Position numbers and translations under genes: made by a program. The notes beneath the pieces were generated by a model. The model was not told where the DNA came from and did no database searches. It saw nothing but the letters and a program-made list of their open reading frames with translations. From the NCBI RefSeq assembly GCF_007830615.1, contig NZ_VLLI01000001.1:1-64000 (forward strand): a stretch of DNA of 64,000 bases, given 5' to 3'. Below, piece by piece: positions 18,038 to 26,381 of the stretch (positions are counted from its first letter, which is position 1; every line of letters starts with the position of its first letter). Source of the DNA: Mucilaginibacter frigoritolerans. GTDB taxonomy: Bacteria; Bacteroidota; Bacteroidia; Sphingobacteriales; Sphingobacteriaceae.

Positions 18038-19720
18038 ATGGCAGACGAAAAGATTATATTTTCAATGGCAGGGGTTAGTAAGGTATACCCTCCTCAAAAA
18101 ACAGTTCTAAAAAATATTTACCTGTCTTTTTTTTATGGCGCCAAAATCGGTGTTATTGGTTTAAACGGATCTGGTAAGTCGTCATTATTAAAAATAATTG
18201 CGGGCATTGATAAAACAAATATCGGTGAGGTGGTTTTTTCGCCGGGATATACCGTAGGTTATCTGAGCCAGGAACCAGAGCTGGATCCTGAAAAAACGGT
18301 GAAAGAAGTGGTGGAAGAAGGCGTTGCCGAAATCACCTCCTTATTAAAGGAGTACGAAGATATCAACGAAAAATTCGGACTGGAAGAGTATTACAGCGAT
18401 GCCGATAAAATGGATAAGTTGATGACTCGTCAGGGAGAGTTGCAGGATAAAATTGATGCGGTAAATGCCTGGGAGCTGGATGTTAAACTGGAACGTGCAA
18501 TGGATGCGTTACGCTGCCCTGATCCCGATACTAAAATATCAGTACTGTCAGGTGGGGAACGCCGCCGTGTGGCACTTTGCCGTTTGTTGTTACAGGAACC
18601 GGATGTTTTATTGCTGGATGAGCCTACCAACCACTTGGATGCAGAATCAATTGATTGGCTGGAGCAACACCTTAAACAATACAAAGGTACCGTTATAGCG
18701 GTTACGCACGATCGTTACTTTTTGGATAACGTTGCCGACTGGATTCTGGAATTGGATAGGGGAGAAGGTATCCCATGGAAAGGGAATTATTCTTCATGGC
18801 TTGATCAGAAAGCTAAACGACTGGCACAGGAGGATAAAACTGAGAGCAAACGTCAGAAAACTTTGGAGCGTGAGCTGGAATGGGTTAGGATGGGTCCGAA
18901 AGGTCGTCACGCCAAATCAAAAGCGCGTTTATCCAATTATGACAAGTTAGCATCAGAGGAAACCAAGGACAGGGAAGAAAAACTGGAGCTGTTTATTCCA
19001 CCGGGCCCACGTTTGGGTAATGTGGTAATTGAAGCTAATGGTGTAAGCAAATCATATGGCGATAAGTTATTGTTCGATAATCTGAGCTTCTCCTTGCCGC
19101 CTGCAGGTATAGTAGGCATTATTGGGCCCAACGGTGCCGGTAAAACAACCTTATTTCGCTTAATTACAGGGCAGGATGAGCCTGATGCCGGAACTTTCCG
19201 TGTTGGCGAAACCGTAGCTTTAGGTTATGTTGACCAGATGCATGATGACCTTGACCCCAATAAATCTGTTTGGGAAAATGTAACCGGTGGACTGGAGACC
19301 ATTATGGTTGGCAACCGTCCTATCAACTCAAGGGCATATGTGTCGCGTTTTAACTTTAACGGTGCCGATCAGCAGAAAAAGGTAGGTGTGTTATCGGGTG
19401 GTGAGCGTAATCGGGTGCATTTGTCTATCACGCTGAAAAAAGGATCAAACGTGTTATTGTTGGATGAGCCCACTAATGATATTGACGTAAATACTTTACG
19501 CGCTTTGGAAGAGGCTTTGGAAAATTTTGGCGGCTGTGCAGTAGTAATTAGTCACGATCGTTGGTTTTTAGACAGAATATGTACACACATATTGGCTTTT
19601 GAAGGTAACTCACAGGTTTACTTCTTTGAGGGTAACTATTCGGACTACGAAGAAAATCGCAAAAAACGTTTGGGTGATGTAGCGCCTAAAAGGATAAAGT
19701 ATAAGAAATTGACTGTTTAA
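18038..19720 (+). CDS. ettA: Energy-dependent translational throttle protein EttA (ABC-F)
   Basis: Cytoplasmic ABC-F ATPase with two ATP-binding cassettes and no membrane part. In E. coli EttA binds the ribosomal E site and gates the first peptide bond according to the ATP/ADP ratio. The first cassette has GLNGSGKSS, LSGGERRR and LLLDEPTNHLDAESIDWLE. The linker between cassettes (about 245-320) contains the charged arm. The second cassette has GPNGAGKTT and LSGGERNRVHLS. The 560-residue length and the ending KRIKYKKL are typical of EttA rather than Uup or YheS. It is a single plus-strand gene, with a terminator overlapping the convergent VOC gene end. Confidence 0.95.
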   Translation: MADEKIIFSMAGVSKVYPPQKTVLKNIYLSFFYGAKIGVIGLNGSGKSSLLKIIAGIDKTNIGEVVFSPGYTVGYLSQEPELDPEKTVKEVVEEGVAEITSLLKEYEDINEKFGLEEYYSDADKMDKLMTRQGELQDKIDAVNAWELDVKLERAMDALRCPDPDTKISVLSGGERRRVALCRLLLQEPDVLLLDEPTNHLDAESIDWLEQHLKQYKGTVIAVTHDRYFLDNVADWILELDRGEGIPWKGNYSSWLDQKAKRLAQEDKTESKRQKTLERELEWVRMGPKGRHAKSKARLSNYDKLASEETKDREEKLELFIPPGPRLGNVVIEANGVSKSYGDKLLFDNLSFSLPPAGIVGIIGPNGAGKTTLFRLITGQDEPDAGTFRVGETVALGYVDQMHDDLDPNKSVWENVTGGLETIMVGNRPINSRAYVSRFNFNGADQQKKVGVLSGGERNRVHLSITLKKGSNVLLLDEPTNDIDVNTLRALEEALENFGGCAVVISHDRWFLDRICTHILAFEGNSQVYFFEGNYSDYEENRKKRLGDVAPKRIKYKKLTV

Positions 19721-19730
19721 GGTTAATAAA

Positions 19731-19766
19731 AAAGATCCCCGTCCGTTATTTGGCGGGGATCTCTTT
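19731..19766. terminator. Bidirectional terminator between ettA and the VOC gene
   Basis: A nine-base-pair stem (AGATCCCCG with CGGGGATCT) has A-rich DNA on its left and CTTT on its right. It lies between the stops of two convergent genes and can end transcription from both sides. Confidence 0.75.
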
Positions 19767-19767
19767 A

Positions 19768-20265
19768 TTAACGGTCACGTGCCGCTTGTAACTCTGCAAT
19801 ATTGAGCTTGCCCATTTTCATCATTGCCTGCATTACATTTTGAGCTCTTCTAGGATCAGGGTCGCCCATTAATTTACCCAAAGCATTGGGAACTATTTGC
19901 CAGGATACACCATATTTATCTTTAAGCCAACCGCATTGACTTTCCTTTCCACCATCAGCAGTAAGGGTATTCCATAAATGGTCAACTTCCTGCTGGGTTT
20001 CGCATTTTACAAAAAAAGAGATGGATTCATTAAACTTAAATATGGGGCCACCATCCAGTATCATAAATTCTACTCCATTTAGTTTAAAGGTACCTGTTAA
20101 TACTTTGCCCGTCCTGCCAGGTACATCACCAGGTAAACGATGGGTATTAATAATTTCAGAATTTGGGAAAACTGAAGTGTAAAAGTTGATAGCCTCTTCT
20201 ACCTTACCATCAAACCATAAAAATGGGGTGATCATTTGGGTACTATTTGCAATGGTAGTTGCCAT
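19768..20265 (-). CDS. VOC family protein (PhnB-like)
   Basis: 165-residue protein of the glyoxalase/bleomycin-resistance/dioxygenase fold, closest in style to the PhnB (old name 3-demethylubiquinone-9 3-methyltransferase) group. Marks are the start MITPFLWFDGKVEEAINFYTSVFP, VEFMILDGGPIFKFNESISFFV in the middle, and DKYGVSWQIVPNAL near the end. The C-terminal tail PRRAQNVMQAMMKMGKLNIAELQ is usual for this subgroup. No enzyme activity can be assigned. It is cytoplasmic and encoded alone. Confidence 0.88.
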   Translation of the reverse strand: MATTIANSTQMITPFLWFDGKVEEAINFYTSVFPNSEIINTHRLPGDVPGRTGKVLTGTFKLNGVEFMILDGGPIFKFNESISFFVKCETQQEVDHLWNTLTADGGKESQCGWLKDKYGVSWQIVPNALGKLMGDPDPRRAQNVMQAMMKMGKLNIAELQAARDR

Positions 20266-20418
20266 AATCTAAGTGTTTACTGGTTAATAATTTAAGTAAA
20301 GTTAGGCAACACAGTGTTTACCCACAATGGCAAATAATGACAACATGAGGGGGCGAAGATGACAAAATAAGTTATCAGGAAAATGCTTAAATAGATATTT
20401 CTGATAACGTTACAATAT

Positions 20419-21990
20419 TTATTTTTTCCAAACGGTCCAGTTATTGGTGGTATTGGTTTTAGCTTTGGTAGGTGGATATTTAAGCATTAAAGCTGCTTCC
20501 CTGTTACCGAGGGCTGCTGATTTGGCCCAATCGGCTTTGGCGGCCGCTTTATTATTCATGTTAAAATATACACGTCCCCTTTGAAAATAGGCATCGCCAT
20601 TTGATGGGTTTAGTTCTATTCCTTTTGTAAGATCGGCTAGGGCAGAAGTGTTGTTTTTAAGATTAGCATTAGCATAACCACGCATTAAGTAAGCAAACGG
20701 AAGGTTTATGCCTGCTGCGATTGCTTTATCCAGATTAGGAATGGCTGCGCCTAAATTATTCATCTGCATGTTTACAACCCCACGATAATAGTAAGCATTG
20801 GCATCATCCGGATTTATAGCAATTGCCTTATTCAGATCGGTCAACGCGAGGGCATTTTGATTTAATTGCACCCTGGCAACAGCTCTATAATAATACGACC
20901 CTTCAAGGTCAGGTAATAATACCATTACCCGGCTAAAGTCATTTATTCCACCTGTTAAATCATTCAAATAAGATTTTGCCAATCCCCTGTCAAAATACGC
21001 CTCGCCGTAGTCATTTTTCAGGCCGATGGCTTTGTTGCAATTCTGGATGGCTTCATCAAATTCCCGGGTGTTCAACTTAACTTCGGCCATCATATAATAT
21101 ACTTCAGCATTATCCGGATTTAAAGCAATGGCCTTGGACAAATCGTCGCCTGCCGATCCATAATTACCGAGCTTAAAATTTGCCCGCGCTCTCGCCTGGT
21201 AGGCATCTGTGTTTTTAGGGTTTATACTTATTGCCTGGTTAAAGTCTGCTACGGCATCATTGTAATTGTTAAGCTCTCCTTTTTGAACGCCTCTATAATA
21301 ATAGGCGAGGTCTTCCTTTGGATTTAACTCAATAACCTTTCCAAAGTCATCAATGGCCCCATAGTAATCTTTAAGATTGCCCTTAGCCATACCCCGGTCA
21401 AGATATGCCTCCGGAACTTTGTCGTTAAGTTTAATTGCTTGGTTTAAGTTTTCAAGTGCCGCTTTAAAATCTTGCAATCCGAGTTTTACATTTCCTATGT
21501 TGACTAAAGCGCTGACATTGTTGGGATCAAATTCAAGTACCTTATTAAAATCAGCCAAAGCGCCGTTAAAATCATTAAGTCTTGTCTTTGCGTTGCCCCT
21601 ATTGGTATACGCCAATACACTTTTGGGATTTAATGAAATAGCATAATCACAATCGGCAATGGCGCCTTTAAAATCATTCAAATTGATTTTAGTATATGCC
21701 CTGTTTGAATAAGCGATATCATTGTTTGAATTTATGGAAATTTCTTTGGTGAAAATTTCTAATGCAGCTTTAAAGTCACCTTGCTGAATTTTAATAATCC
21801 CTTCATAGTTATAAGCCTCAACATTGTTTGGATTTAGCTCAGTTTCTTTGGTGAAATATTCCAGTGCGCCATTATAATCTTTGTTATTGTATAGCTCAAG
21901 CCCTTTTGTAACATAGAGATCATTGCTTTGAGCAAGGGATAAAAGAGGCAGCAGCAGGGTTGTTATAAGGTAAATAAGGTTTCTTTTCAT
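20419..21990 (-). CDS. Secreted tetratricopeptide-repeat protein
   Basis: A signal peptide (MKRNLIYLITTLLLPLLSLA) is followed by about fourteen TPR units of 34 residues covering most of the protein, each with the pattern A-Y-x-N/D-R-G then A-x-x-D-x-x-K/Q-A-I-x-L-N-P. The last unit ends in AALMLKYPP and a short polar tail. TPR arrays make protein-binding solenoids; this one should lie in the periplasm or on the envelope, and its partner is unknown. I place the start at 21990 (523 residues) rather than the in-frame ATG at 22008. The -7 promoter box covers the earlier ATG, and the signal peptide begins at the later one. It is a single gene. Confidence 0.9.
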   Translation of the reverse strand: MKRNLIYLITTLLLPLLSLAQSNDLYVTKGLELYNNKDYNGALEYFTKETELNPNNVEAYNYEGIIKIQQGDFKAALEIFTKEISINSNNDIAYSNRAYTKINLNDFKGAIADCDYAISLNPKSVLAYTNRGNAKTRLNDFNGALADFNKVLEFDPNNVSALVNIGNVKLGLQDFKAALENLNQAIKLNDKVPEAYLDRGMAKGNLKDYYGAIDDFGKVIELNPKEDLAYYYRGVQKGELNNYNDAVADFNQAISINPKNTDAYQARARANFKLGNYGSAGDDLSKAIALNPDNAEVYYMMAEVKLNTREFDEAIQNCNKAIGLKNDYGEAYFDRGLAKSYLNDLTGGINDFSRVMVLLPDLEGSYYYRAVARVQLNQNALALTDLNKAIAINPDDANAYYYRGVVNMQMNNLGAAIPNLDKAIAAGINLPFAYLMRGYANANLKNNTSALADLTKGIELNPSNGDAYFQRGRVYFNMNNKAAAKADWAKSAALGNREAALMLKYPPTKAKTNTTNNWTVWKK

Positions 21991-22005
21991 TGTAATAAGT
22001 GTGCT

Positions 22006-22034
22006 CAAATATAAACTTCTTTGAAAGAAAACAA
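22006..22034 (-). promoter_or_regulatory. Promoter of the TPR gene
   Basis: On the minus strand TATATTTG (22013 to 22006) fits the Bacteroidota -7 box exactly, with TTG at 22034-22032 and 18 bases between them. Transcription should start near 21999, giving a leader of about ten bases to the ATG at 21990 and ruling out the ATG at 22008. Confidence 0.65.
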
Positions 22035-22135
22035 ATTGGGAGCTTACAAATTAAGTATCAGCCATGAATATATTTTTTACTTTTTGTGGAATTTTTATCT
22101 TTATTGGAGATTAATTTTCAAAGTTTTGGCAACGG

Positions 22136-22162
22136 TACTATTCGTTTTTGAGATTATATTTA
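22136..22162 (+). promoter_or_regulatory. Possible promoter of the lipoprotein gene
   Basis: TATATTTA at 22155-22162 matches seven of eight positions of the -7 box, and TTG at 22136-22138 lies 16 bases upstream. It would start RNA about 13 bases ahead of the ATG at 22182. Confidence 0.4.
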
Positions 22163-22181
22163 TCTTAGGCCATTAAAATAT

Positions 22182-23180
22182 ATGAACAACCTACATCCTA
22201 ATCAATTTAAAGCATTGCTTTTTTCAGTGCTTGTTTTTGCTCTTCAATCATGCGTAGTTACGCCTGGCCAATGGAAAAATGACATGATCAGCGCCAGTAA
22301 GCGTAATGATTTTCACAAATTAAATGAGGAGGCATTAAAATATTTAAAAGCCAATGATCAAACAGCTTTAAAAGCGCTCTTTTCGAAGGAAATGAATGGG
22401 GATAAGAATGAACGGAAAGTTGAGCTGATCAGTAACCGGCTAAATGATAATACTTATAAGTTGCTGGATGAGTACTATGTAGTACATAAATTAAAAGATA
22501 CTGATATGGACACAGTGCGGGTAAAAGACGGAAGTGTAAACCGGTATGCCCTTATGTATCCATGTGAAGCCCAGGAGATGTATATGGCATATTTTATTCC
22601 TGAAAAACCTGCTAATAAATATATGCTCAGCCTGGTTTATGCCAAGCTTAATTATGGCTGGAAAATAGTTAAAATGGAAATGGAACCTTATACCATTGAT
22701 GGGAAAACGGCTCCGGAGTTATTTAATCTGGCGAAAGAGGAGTATGCAAAAAAAGAAATTCAGGCTGCTCAAATTAATACAATGCTGGCAGTTACGTGTT
22801 TTAAGCCGGGTGCTTATTGGGAATATCCGGATGAGGTTGATGCCGATAAATTTTATACACAGGTACATGGGGAGGTTAACGCCAAATACCAGTATCCTTT
22901 GGTGCTGAGCCAATTGGCAACTGGGCCAATGATATTGCGCGTTTATAACAAAAATACCGATGATGGCTACAACAGCCCGGTTATTTACTACATGACCCAT
23001 TTCGATTTGAAAGATACAACGGACGTGAAAAAAGAAAATTTAAAGGTGAGGCAAGTAGTTGCCAAACTGATGCCGGGTTTGGACGAGGGCAAAAAATATA
23101 TTTTATACTCTGCGTTTAATAAACCGCCTGATGGCTATAATTCGATCGATCATTTTGATATGACGCAGAAGCTTAATTAA
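22182..23180 (+). CDS. Hypothetical lipoprotein
   Basis: 332 residues, family not recognised. The N-terminal hydrophobic stretch ends in ALQSC, so Cys24 is a likely lipidation site. The rest is soluble and charged, with an N-terminal helical part (about 35-95), then alternating strands such as AQEMYMAYFIPEKPANKYMLS and YGWKIVKMEMEPYTIDGK. The latter resembles a DUF3887/NTF2-like fold, although that is only an impression. It probably sits in the periplasm or on the outer membrane. It is a single plus-strand gene, 50 bases ahead of the radical SAM gene, which has its own -7 box. Confidence 0.8.
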   Translation: MNNLHPNQFKALLFSVLVFALQSCVVTPGQWKNDMISASKRNDFHKLNEEALKYLKANDQTALKALFSKEMNGDKNERKVELISNRLNDNTYKLLDEYYVVHKLKDTDMDTVRVKDGSVNRYALMYPCEAQEMYMAYFIPEKPANKYMLSLVYAKLNYGWKIVKMEMEPYTIDGKTAPELFNLAKEEYAKKEIQAAQINTMLAVTCFKPGAYWEYPDEVDADKFYTQVHGEVNAKYQYPLVLSQLATGPMILRVYNKNTDDGYNSPVIYYMTHFDLKDTTDVKKENLKVRQVVAKLMPGLDEGKKYILYSAFNKPPDGYNSIDHFDMTQKLN

Positions 23181-23208
23181 ACTTTCTGCTATCCCGTATC
23201 AAAAATAG

Positions 23209-23216
23209 TATCTTTG
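23209..23216 (+). promoter_or_regulatory. -7 box of the radical SAM gene
   Basis: TATCTTTG fits TAnnTTTG exactly and lies 14 bases before the ATG at 23231. No clear TTG is seen at the -33 distance. Confidence 0.5.
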
Positions 23217-23230
23217 CCGCCAGATAAAAT

Positions 23231-24181
23231 ATGGTAACAGGTACAACGGCAGCGGTTTGGGAAAAGGGCTATAATAATTACGGCCCCTGGCTTCGGGAGA
23301 AGTATAATGGGGCGCGCGTATTTAAGGTGATTGTTGATGGCGGTTTTACCTGCCCCAACCGCGATGGCTCCAAAGGCTACGGTGGCTGCACCTATTGCAA
23401 TGTTGATTCTTTTACTCCTTCCGTATCGCGCAATAACCCATCTGTTCGTGAACAAGTAATACAGGGAGTTGAACGTGCCCGTAAGGGAAATAAGGCCGAT
23501 AAGTTTATCATCTATTTTCAGCCTAATACTAATACCTATGCTCCGACGCATTACCTTAAAATGATGTATGACGAAGCATTAAGCTATCATACAGAAGATA
23601 TCGTTGGCCTATCAATCGGTACCCGCCCTGATTGTATTGATGCCGAAAAAATAGCACTGTTAGAAAGCTATACCGACCGTTTTGATGTGGATCTGGAAAT
23701 GGGAATGGAATCCATTTATAATGATACCCTTGCACAGATTAACAGAGGCTGCAGTCATGACGATCTGGTTAAAGCTTTGAAACTGGTTGAAAATAGCAAA
23801 CTGGATATTTGTGTACATACCATTTTTGGGTTCCCCTGGGAAACACATGAAATGATGCTGAAATATGCCGATGAGATTAATCGCTTTAAACAGATAAAAT
23901 TTGTAAAATTTCACCACCTTCACATTGTTGAGGGTTCAGTTATGGGAGTGAAGTATAAGCGTGAGCCGTTTAAGGTTTTTACGTTGGATGAATACGCCAA
24001 CTTCCTGTGTGATTTTTTACCTCTTGTTCGCCCTGATATTGTAATACAGCGCCTTTTTGGTTTAAGTGACCTCGAATTGTTGATTGCTCCTAACTGGAAG
24101 CTTAAAAAATCGGAAATACAATATTATATTGATCAGAAAATACTGGAACGTGGTGTAGTTCAGGGATCGGCGTTGCGGTAA
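23231..24181 (+). CDS. Radical SAM protein of the YhcC/TIGR01212 type
   Basis: 316 residues. The [4Fe-4S] cluster cysteines are Cys41, Cys53 and Cys56 in CPNRDGSKGYGGCTYC, the unusual C-x11-C-x2-C spacing of the TIGR01212 (YhcC) group. The barrel continues with IYFQPNTNTYAP, VGLSIGTRPDCI and VDLEMGMESIYNDTL, the last resembling the Elp3-like arrangement, and HTIFGFPWETHEMML. The substrate of this family is not firmly known; an RNA-modifying role has been suggested because of the similarity to Elp3. It is cytoplasmic and highly conserved in bacteria. Start support comes from the -7 box 14 bases upstream. Confidence 0.92.
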   Translation: MVTGTTAAVWEKGYNNYGPWLREKYNGARVFKVIVDGGFTCPNRDGSKGYGGCTYCNVDSFTPSVSRNNPSVREQVIQGVERARKGNKADKFIIYFQPNTNTYAPTHYLKMMYDEALSYHTEDIVGLSIGTRPDCIDAEKIALLESYTDRFDVDLEMGMESIYNDTLAQINRGCSHDDLVKALKLVENSKLDICVHTIFGFPWETHEMMLKYADEINRFKQIKFVKFHHLHIVEGSVMGVKYKREPFKVFTLDEYANFLCDFLPLVRPDIVIQRLFGLSDLELLIAPNWKLKKSEIQYYIDQKILERGVVQGSALR

Positions 24182-24296
24182 ACCTTATTGGCTTAACTTT
24201 TGATTTTATTTTTTTTGTTTGGTAACAATTTACCTATATTGGGTAACATCAGCAAAAAAAAACTATCTTACAAATTAATTCTTAATCAATACCGTT

Positions 24297-25517
24297 TTGT
24301 CACAAAGGTCCCTACAAAATTATATCCCGGCATTAACGGGCGTTCGTGCACTTGCTGCTTACCTGGTATTTATATCCCACTTTTCTTATATTTTTGATGA
24401 AAATTTTCCCCACCTTGTTCAACGCTTTTTGGGTGAGTTCCACATTGGGGTAACTATTTTCTTTGTTTTATCGGGTTTTTTGATCACGTTTCGTTACTAC
24501 AACAATTTTCATTTAACAAAAGACTGGTTTAAACAATACCTTAAAAACAGGGTAGCCCGCATTTACCCGATGTACTTTTTGCTAACCGTAGCAGCTTTTG
24601 TTTATTACTTTATAACAAAAGATCCAGCCATTACCAAAGGCACCGGTAATCCCGTAGCATTGTTGTTTTTAAATATAACCTTTGTACGCGGTTTCTTTTA
24701 TCAGTTTTGGGATACTGGCATAGCCCAGGGATGGTCATTGACAGTTGAGGAATGCTTTTATTTTTCAGCCCCAATTGTATTTTTAATAGCTAAAAAATAT
24801 AACAAATTTTATATTCAACCTGTAATCATAACATCATTCGGTATTCTGCTGGTGCTTATATTCAGGCATGTTAACTGGCATGGTTTCTTTGGTAATTTCA
24901 CCTTCATGTTTCTGTTTACTTTTTTAGGAAGATGTTTCGAGTTTTTTGTAGGGATACAGCTTGCCCGTTACGTTATTAAAAAGGATTTTACACGTACCCA
25001 TAAATTAAATTATACTTATACTGCCTTTATATTAATATTTGTTTGTGTATTGGTCATGGCTTTCCAACCTATTACCCCGCCTTGGGTAGCCGGCCTGGAA
25101 AGCCCAATTGGCATTATCACCAATAATTATGTGCTATGCATCGTTATTGCGTTTTTCTTTTACGGCCTCCTCACGGAGACAACCGTACTCAAAAAGATAT
25201 TGGCTAATCCATTTGTTGAACTTCTAGGCAAAAGCTCGTATATATTTTATCTGATACATTTAGGATGGATGTATAACCTTTTACATAATGGTGTAAATCA
25301 TCTCAATGATTATGTTTTTAATTTATACGATAAATGGGGAGTAAACTGGCATTCCCCTTTTGAGTATGATACGCTAAACCTTATTTATCTTTTCATCGTA
25401 TTAAACGCCATCGCAGTAGGTTTATTTAAACTTATTGAGGAACCGTTAAATCATTACATACGTAAATCAGATTTTTTGATTAAGTATCAACCCCGCCCTA
25501 AGGGGATAACTGATTAA
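24297..25517 (+). CDS. Acyltransferase 3 family membrane protein
   Basis: 406 residues with about ten membrane helices. The family start is clear: PALTGVRALAAYLVFISHFSY (the R-x-x-A and H-F motifs) and FHIGVTIFFVLSGFLITFRY, then WSLTVEECFYFSAPI and, near the end, LGKSSYIFYLIHLG. These proteins move acetyl or other acyl groups across the membrane onto sugars of surface polysaccharides, peptidoglycan or lipids. The only workable start in this frame is TTG at 24297, since an in-frame stop lies at 24276 and no ATG precedes the family N-terminus. The next gene begins 33 bases on, so it may form one transcript with the two esterase/outer-membrane-protein pairs that follow. Confidence 0.88.
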   Translation: MSQRSLQNYIPALTGVRALAAYLVFISHFSYIFDENFPHLVQRFLGEFHIGVTIFFVLSGFLITFRYYNNFHLTKDWFKQYLKNRVARIYPMYFLLTVAAFVYYFITKDPAITKGTGNPVALLFLNITFVRGFFYQFWDTGIAQGWSLTVEECFYFSAPIVFLIAKKYNKFYIQPVIITSFGILLVLIFRHVNWHGFFGNFTFMFLFTFLGRCFEFFVGIQLARYVIKKDFTRTHKLNYTYTAFILIFVCVLVMAFQPITPPWVAGLESPIGIITNNYVLCIVIAFFFYGLLTETTVLKKILANPFVELLGKSSYIFYLIHLGWMYNLLHNGVNHLNDYVFNLYDKWGVNWHSPFEYDTLNLIYLFIVLNAIAVGLFKLIEEPLNHYIRKSDFLIKYQPRPKGITD

Positions 25518-25550
25518 CGGCTTCCTGGTAAAAACGACTTAACACCCTAA

Positions 25551-26381
25551 ATGAAACGGACTATTGTTACGGCCCTGTGCTTATTGATTTTTATTGCTCT
25601 AATTTTTCCGGTTAAAACATTTGCCGGTTTCCCCATCGGTAAATATCGTGACATTGTAGTCCCCTCATTTTCATATTATACCCAAACAGACCGGTATGAT
25701 ATTAATGGCAATATTGTAAAGGGCCAACCGGGTGCACGCTTTTCATCTTACTCAACCAGTTTGTTTTTTGGCTACGGTATAACCCGCCGGCTCGATTTTA
25801 TTGTTAATGTTCCATTTGTATACCAGGTAAACAACCTTGGCAAAGGTAATACGGTTACCAGCCAGGGTTTGGGCGATCTGGTGGCCGGTTTAAGTTATAA
25901 CCTGGTGAATTTTAATTATAAACAATATTTATCAGTACAGGCATCGGGTGTAATTCCTTTATACAGCAGCAATAATGGAACCTCATCACTAGGCCTGGGC
26001 GATTACGGCAGCGAAATTAAGCTGATGTATTGCGGCAGCCTGCTTGGCAAAGGTTATTTTAATACGGAACTGGCATACCGCCGGTATTTTGACTTGCAGG
26101 GGCCTAACCAGTTTAGTTATCTTTTAACGATGGGCTACGCGGTTTCCAAACACAATCAAATAAGTGTTGATCTTTATCTATTCCGCTCATTTAGTGAAGA
26201 TAAAGCATTCAACAGTAATATTTATGCCGAAAGGGATTACGCTTTCTTTAAGCCCCAGCTAAATTTCGGACATCAGTTTACCCGCAGGTTTTCGACTTTT
26301 ATTGGTGGCTATTATGTGCCCTATGGTATAAATACAGGGGTAGGGTATGGTGGATCTCTAATTGCAGTTATTAAATTATAA
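25551..26381 (+). CDS. Outer membrane beta-barrel protein, copy 1
   Basis: 276 residues with a signal peptide (1-25, ending KTFAG). The remainder is a run of alternating amphipathic strands ending in a hydrophobic terminus (GGSLIAVIKL), the plan of a small outer-membrane barrel. The layout (SSYSTSLFFGYGITRRLDFIVNVPFVY, GLGDLVAGLSYNL) resembles the MetA-pathway phenol-degradation/transporter-like family. It is similar in order and motifs to the protein at 29355-30218. Its stop codon directly touches the start of the esterase gene at 26382. A role in passage or sensing of a hydrophobic or sugar compound is only inference. Confidence 0.8.
   Translation: MKRTIVTALCLLIFIALIFPVKTFAGFPIGKYRDIVVPSFSYYTQTDRYDINGNIVKGQPGARFSSYSTSLFFGYGITRRLDFIVNVPFVYQVNNLGKGNTVTSQGLGDLVAGLSYNLVNFNYKQYLSVQASGVIPLYSSNNGTSSLGLGDYGSEIKLMYCGSLLGKGYFNTELAYRRYFDLQGPNQFSYLLTMGYAVSKHNQISVDLYLFRSFSEDKAFNSNIYAERDYAFFKPQLNFGHQFTRRFSTFIGGYYVPYGINTGVGYGGSLIAVIKL

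Noticed and set aside
20419..21990. DNA tandem repeat array or CRISPR in the TPR gene
   Set aside because: The roughly 102-base period comes from 34-residue TPR units with diverged codons; there are no identical repeats with spacers, and no CRISPR array was seen anywhere in the window.
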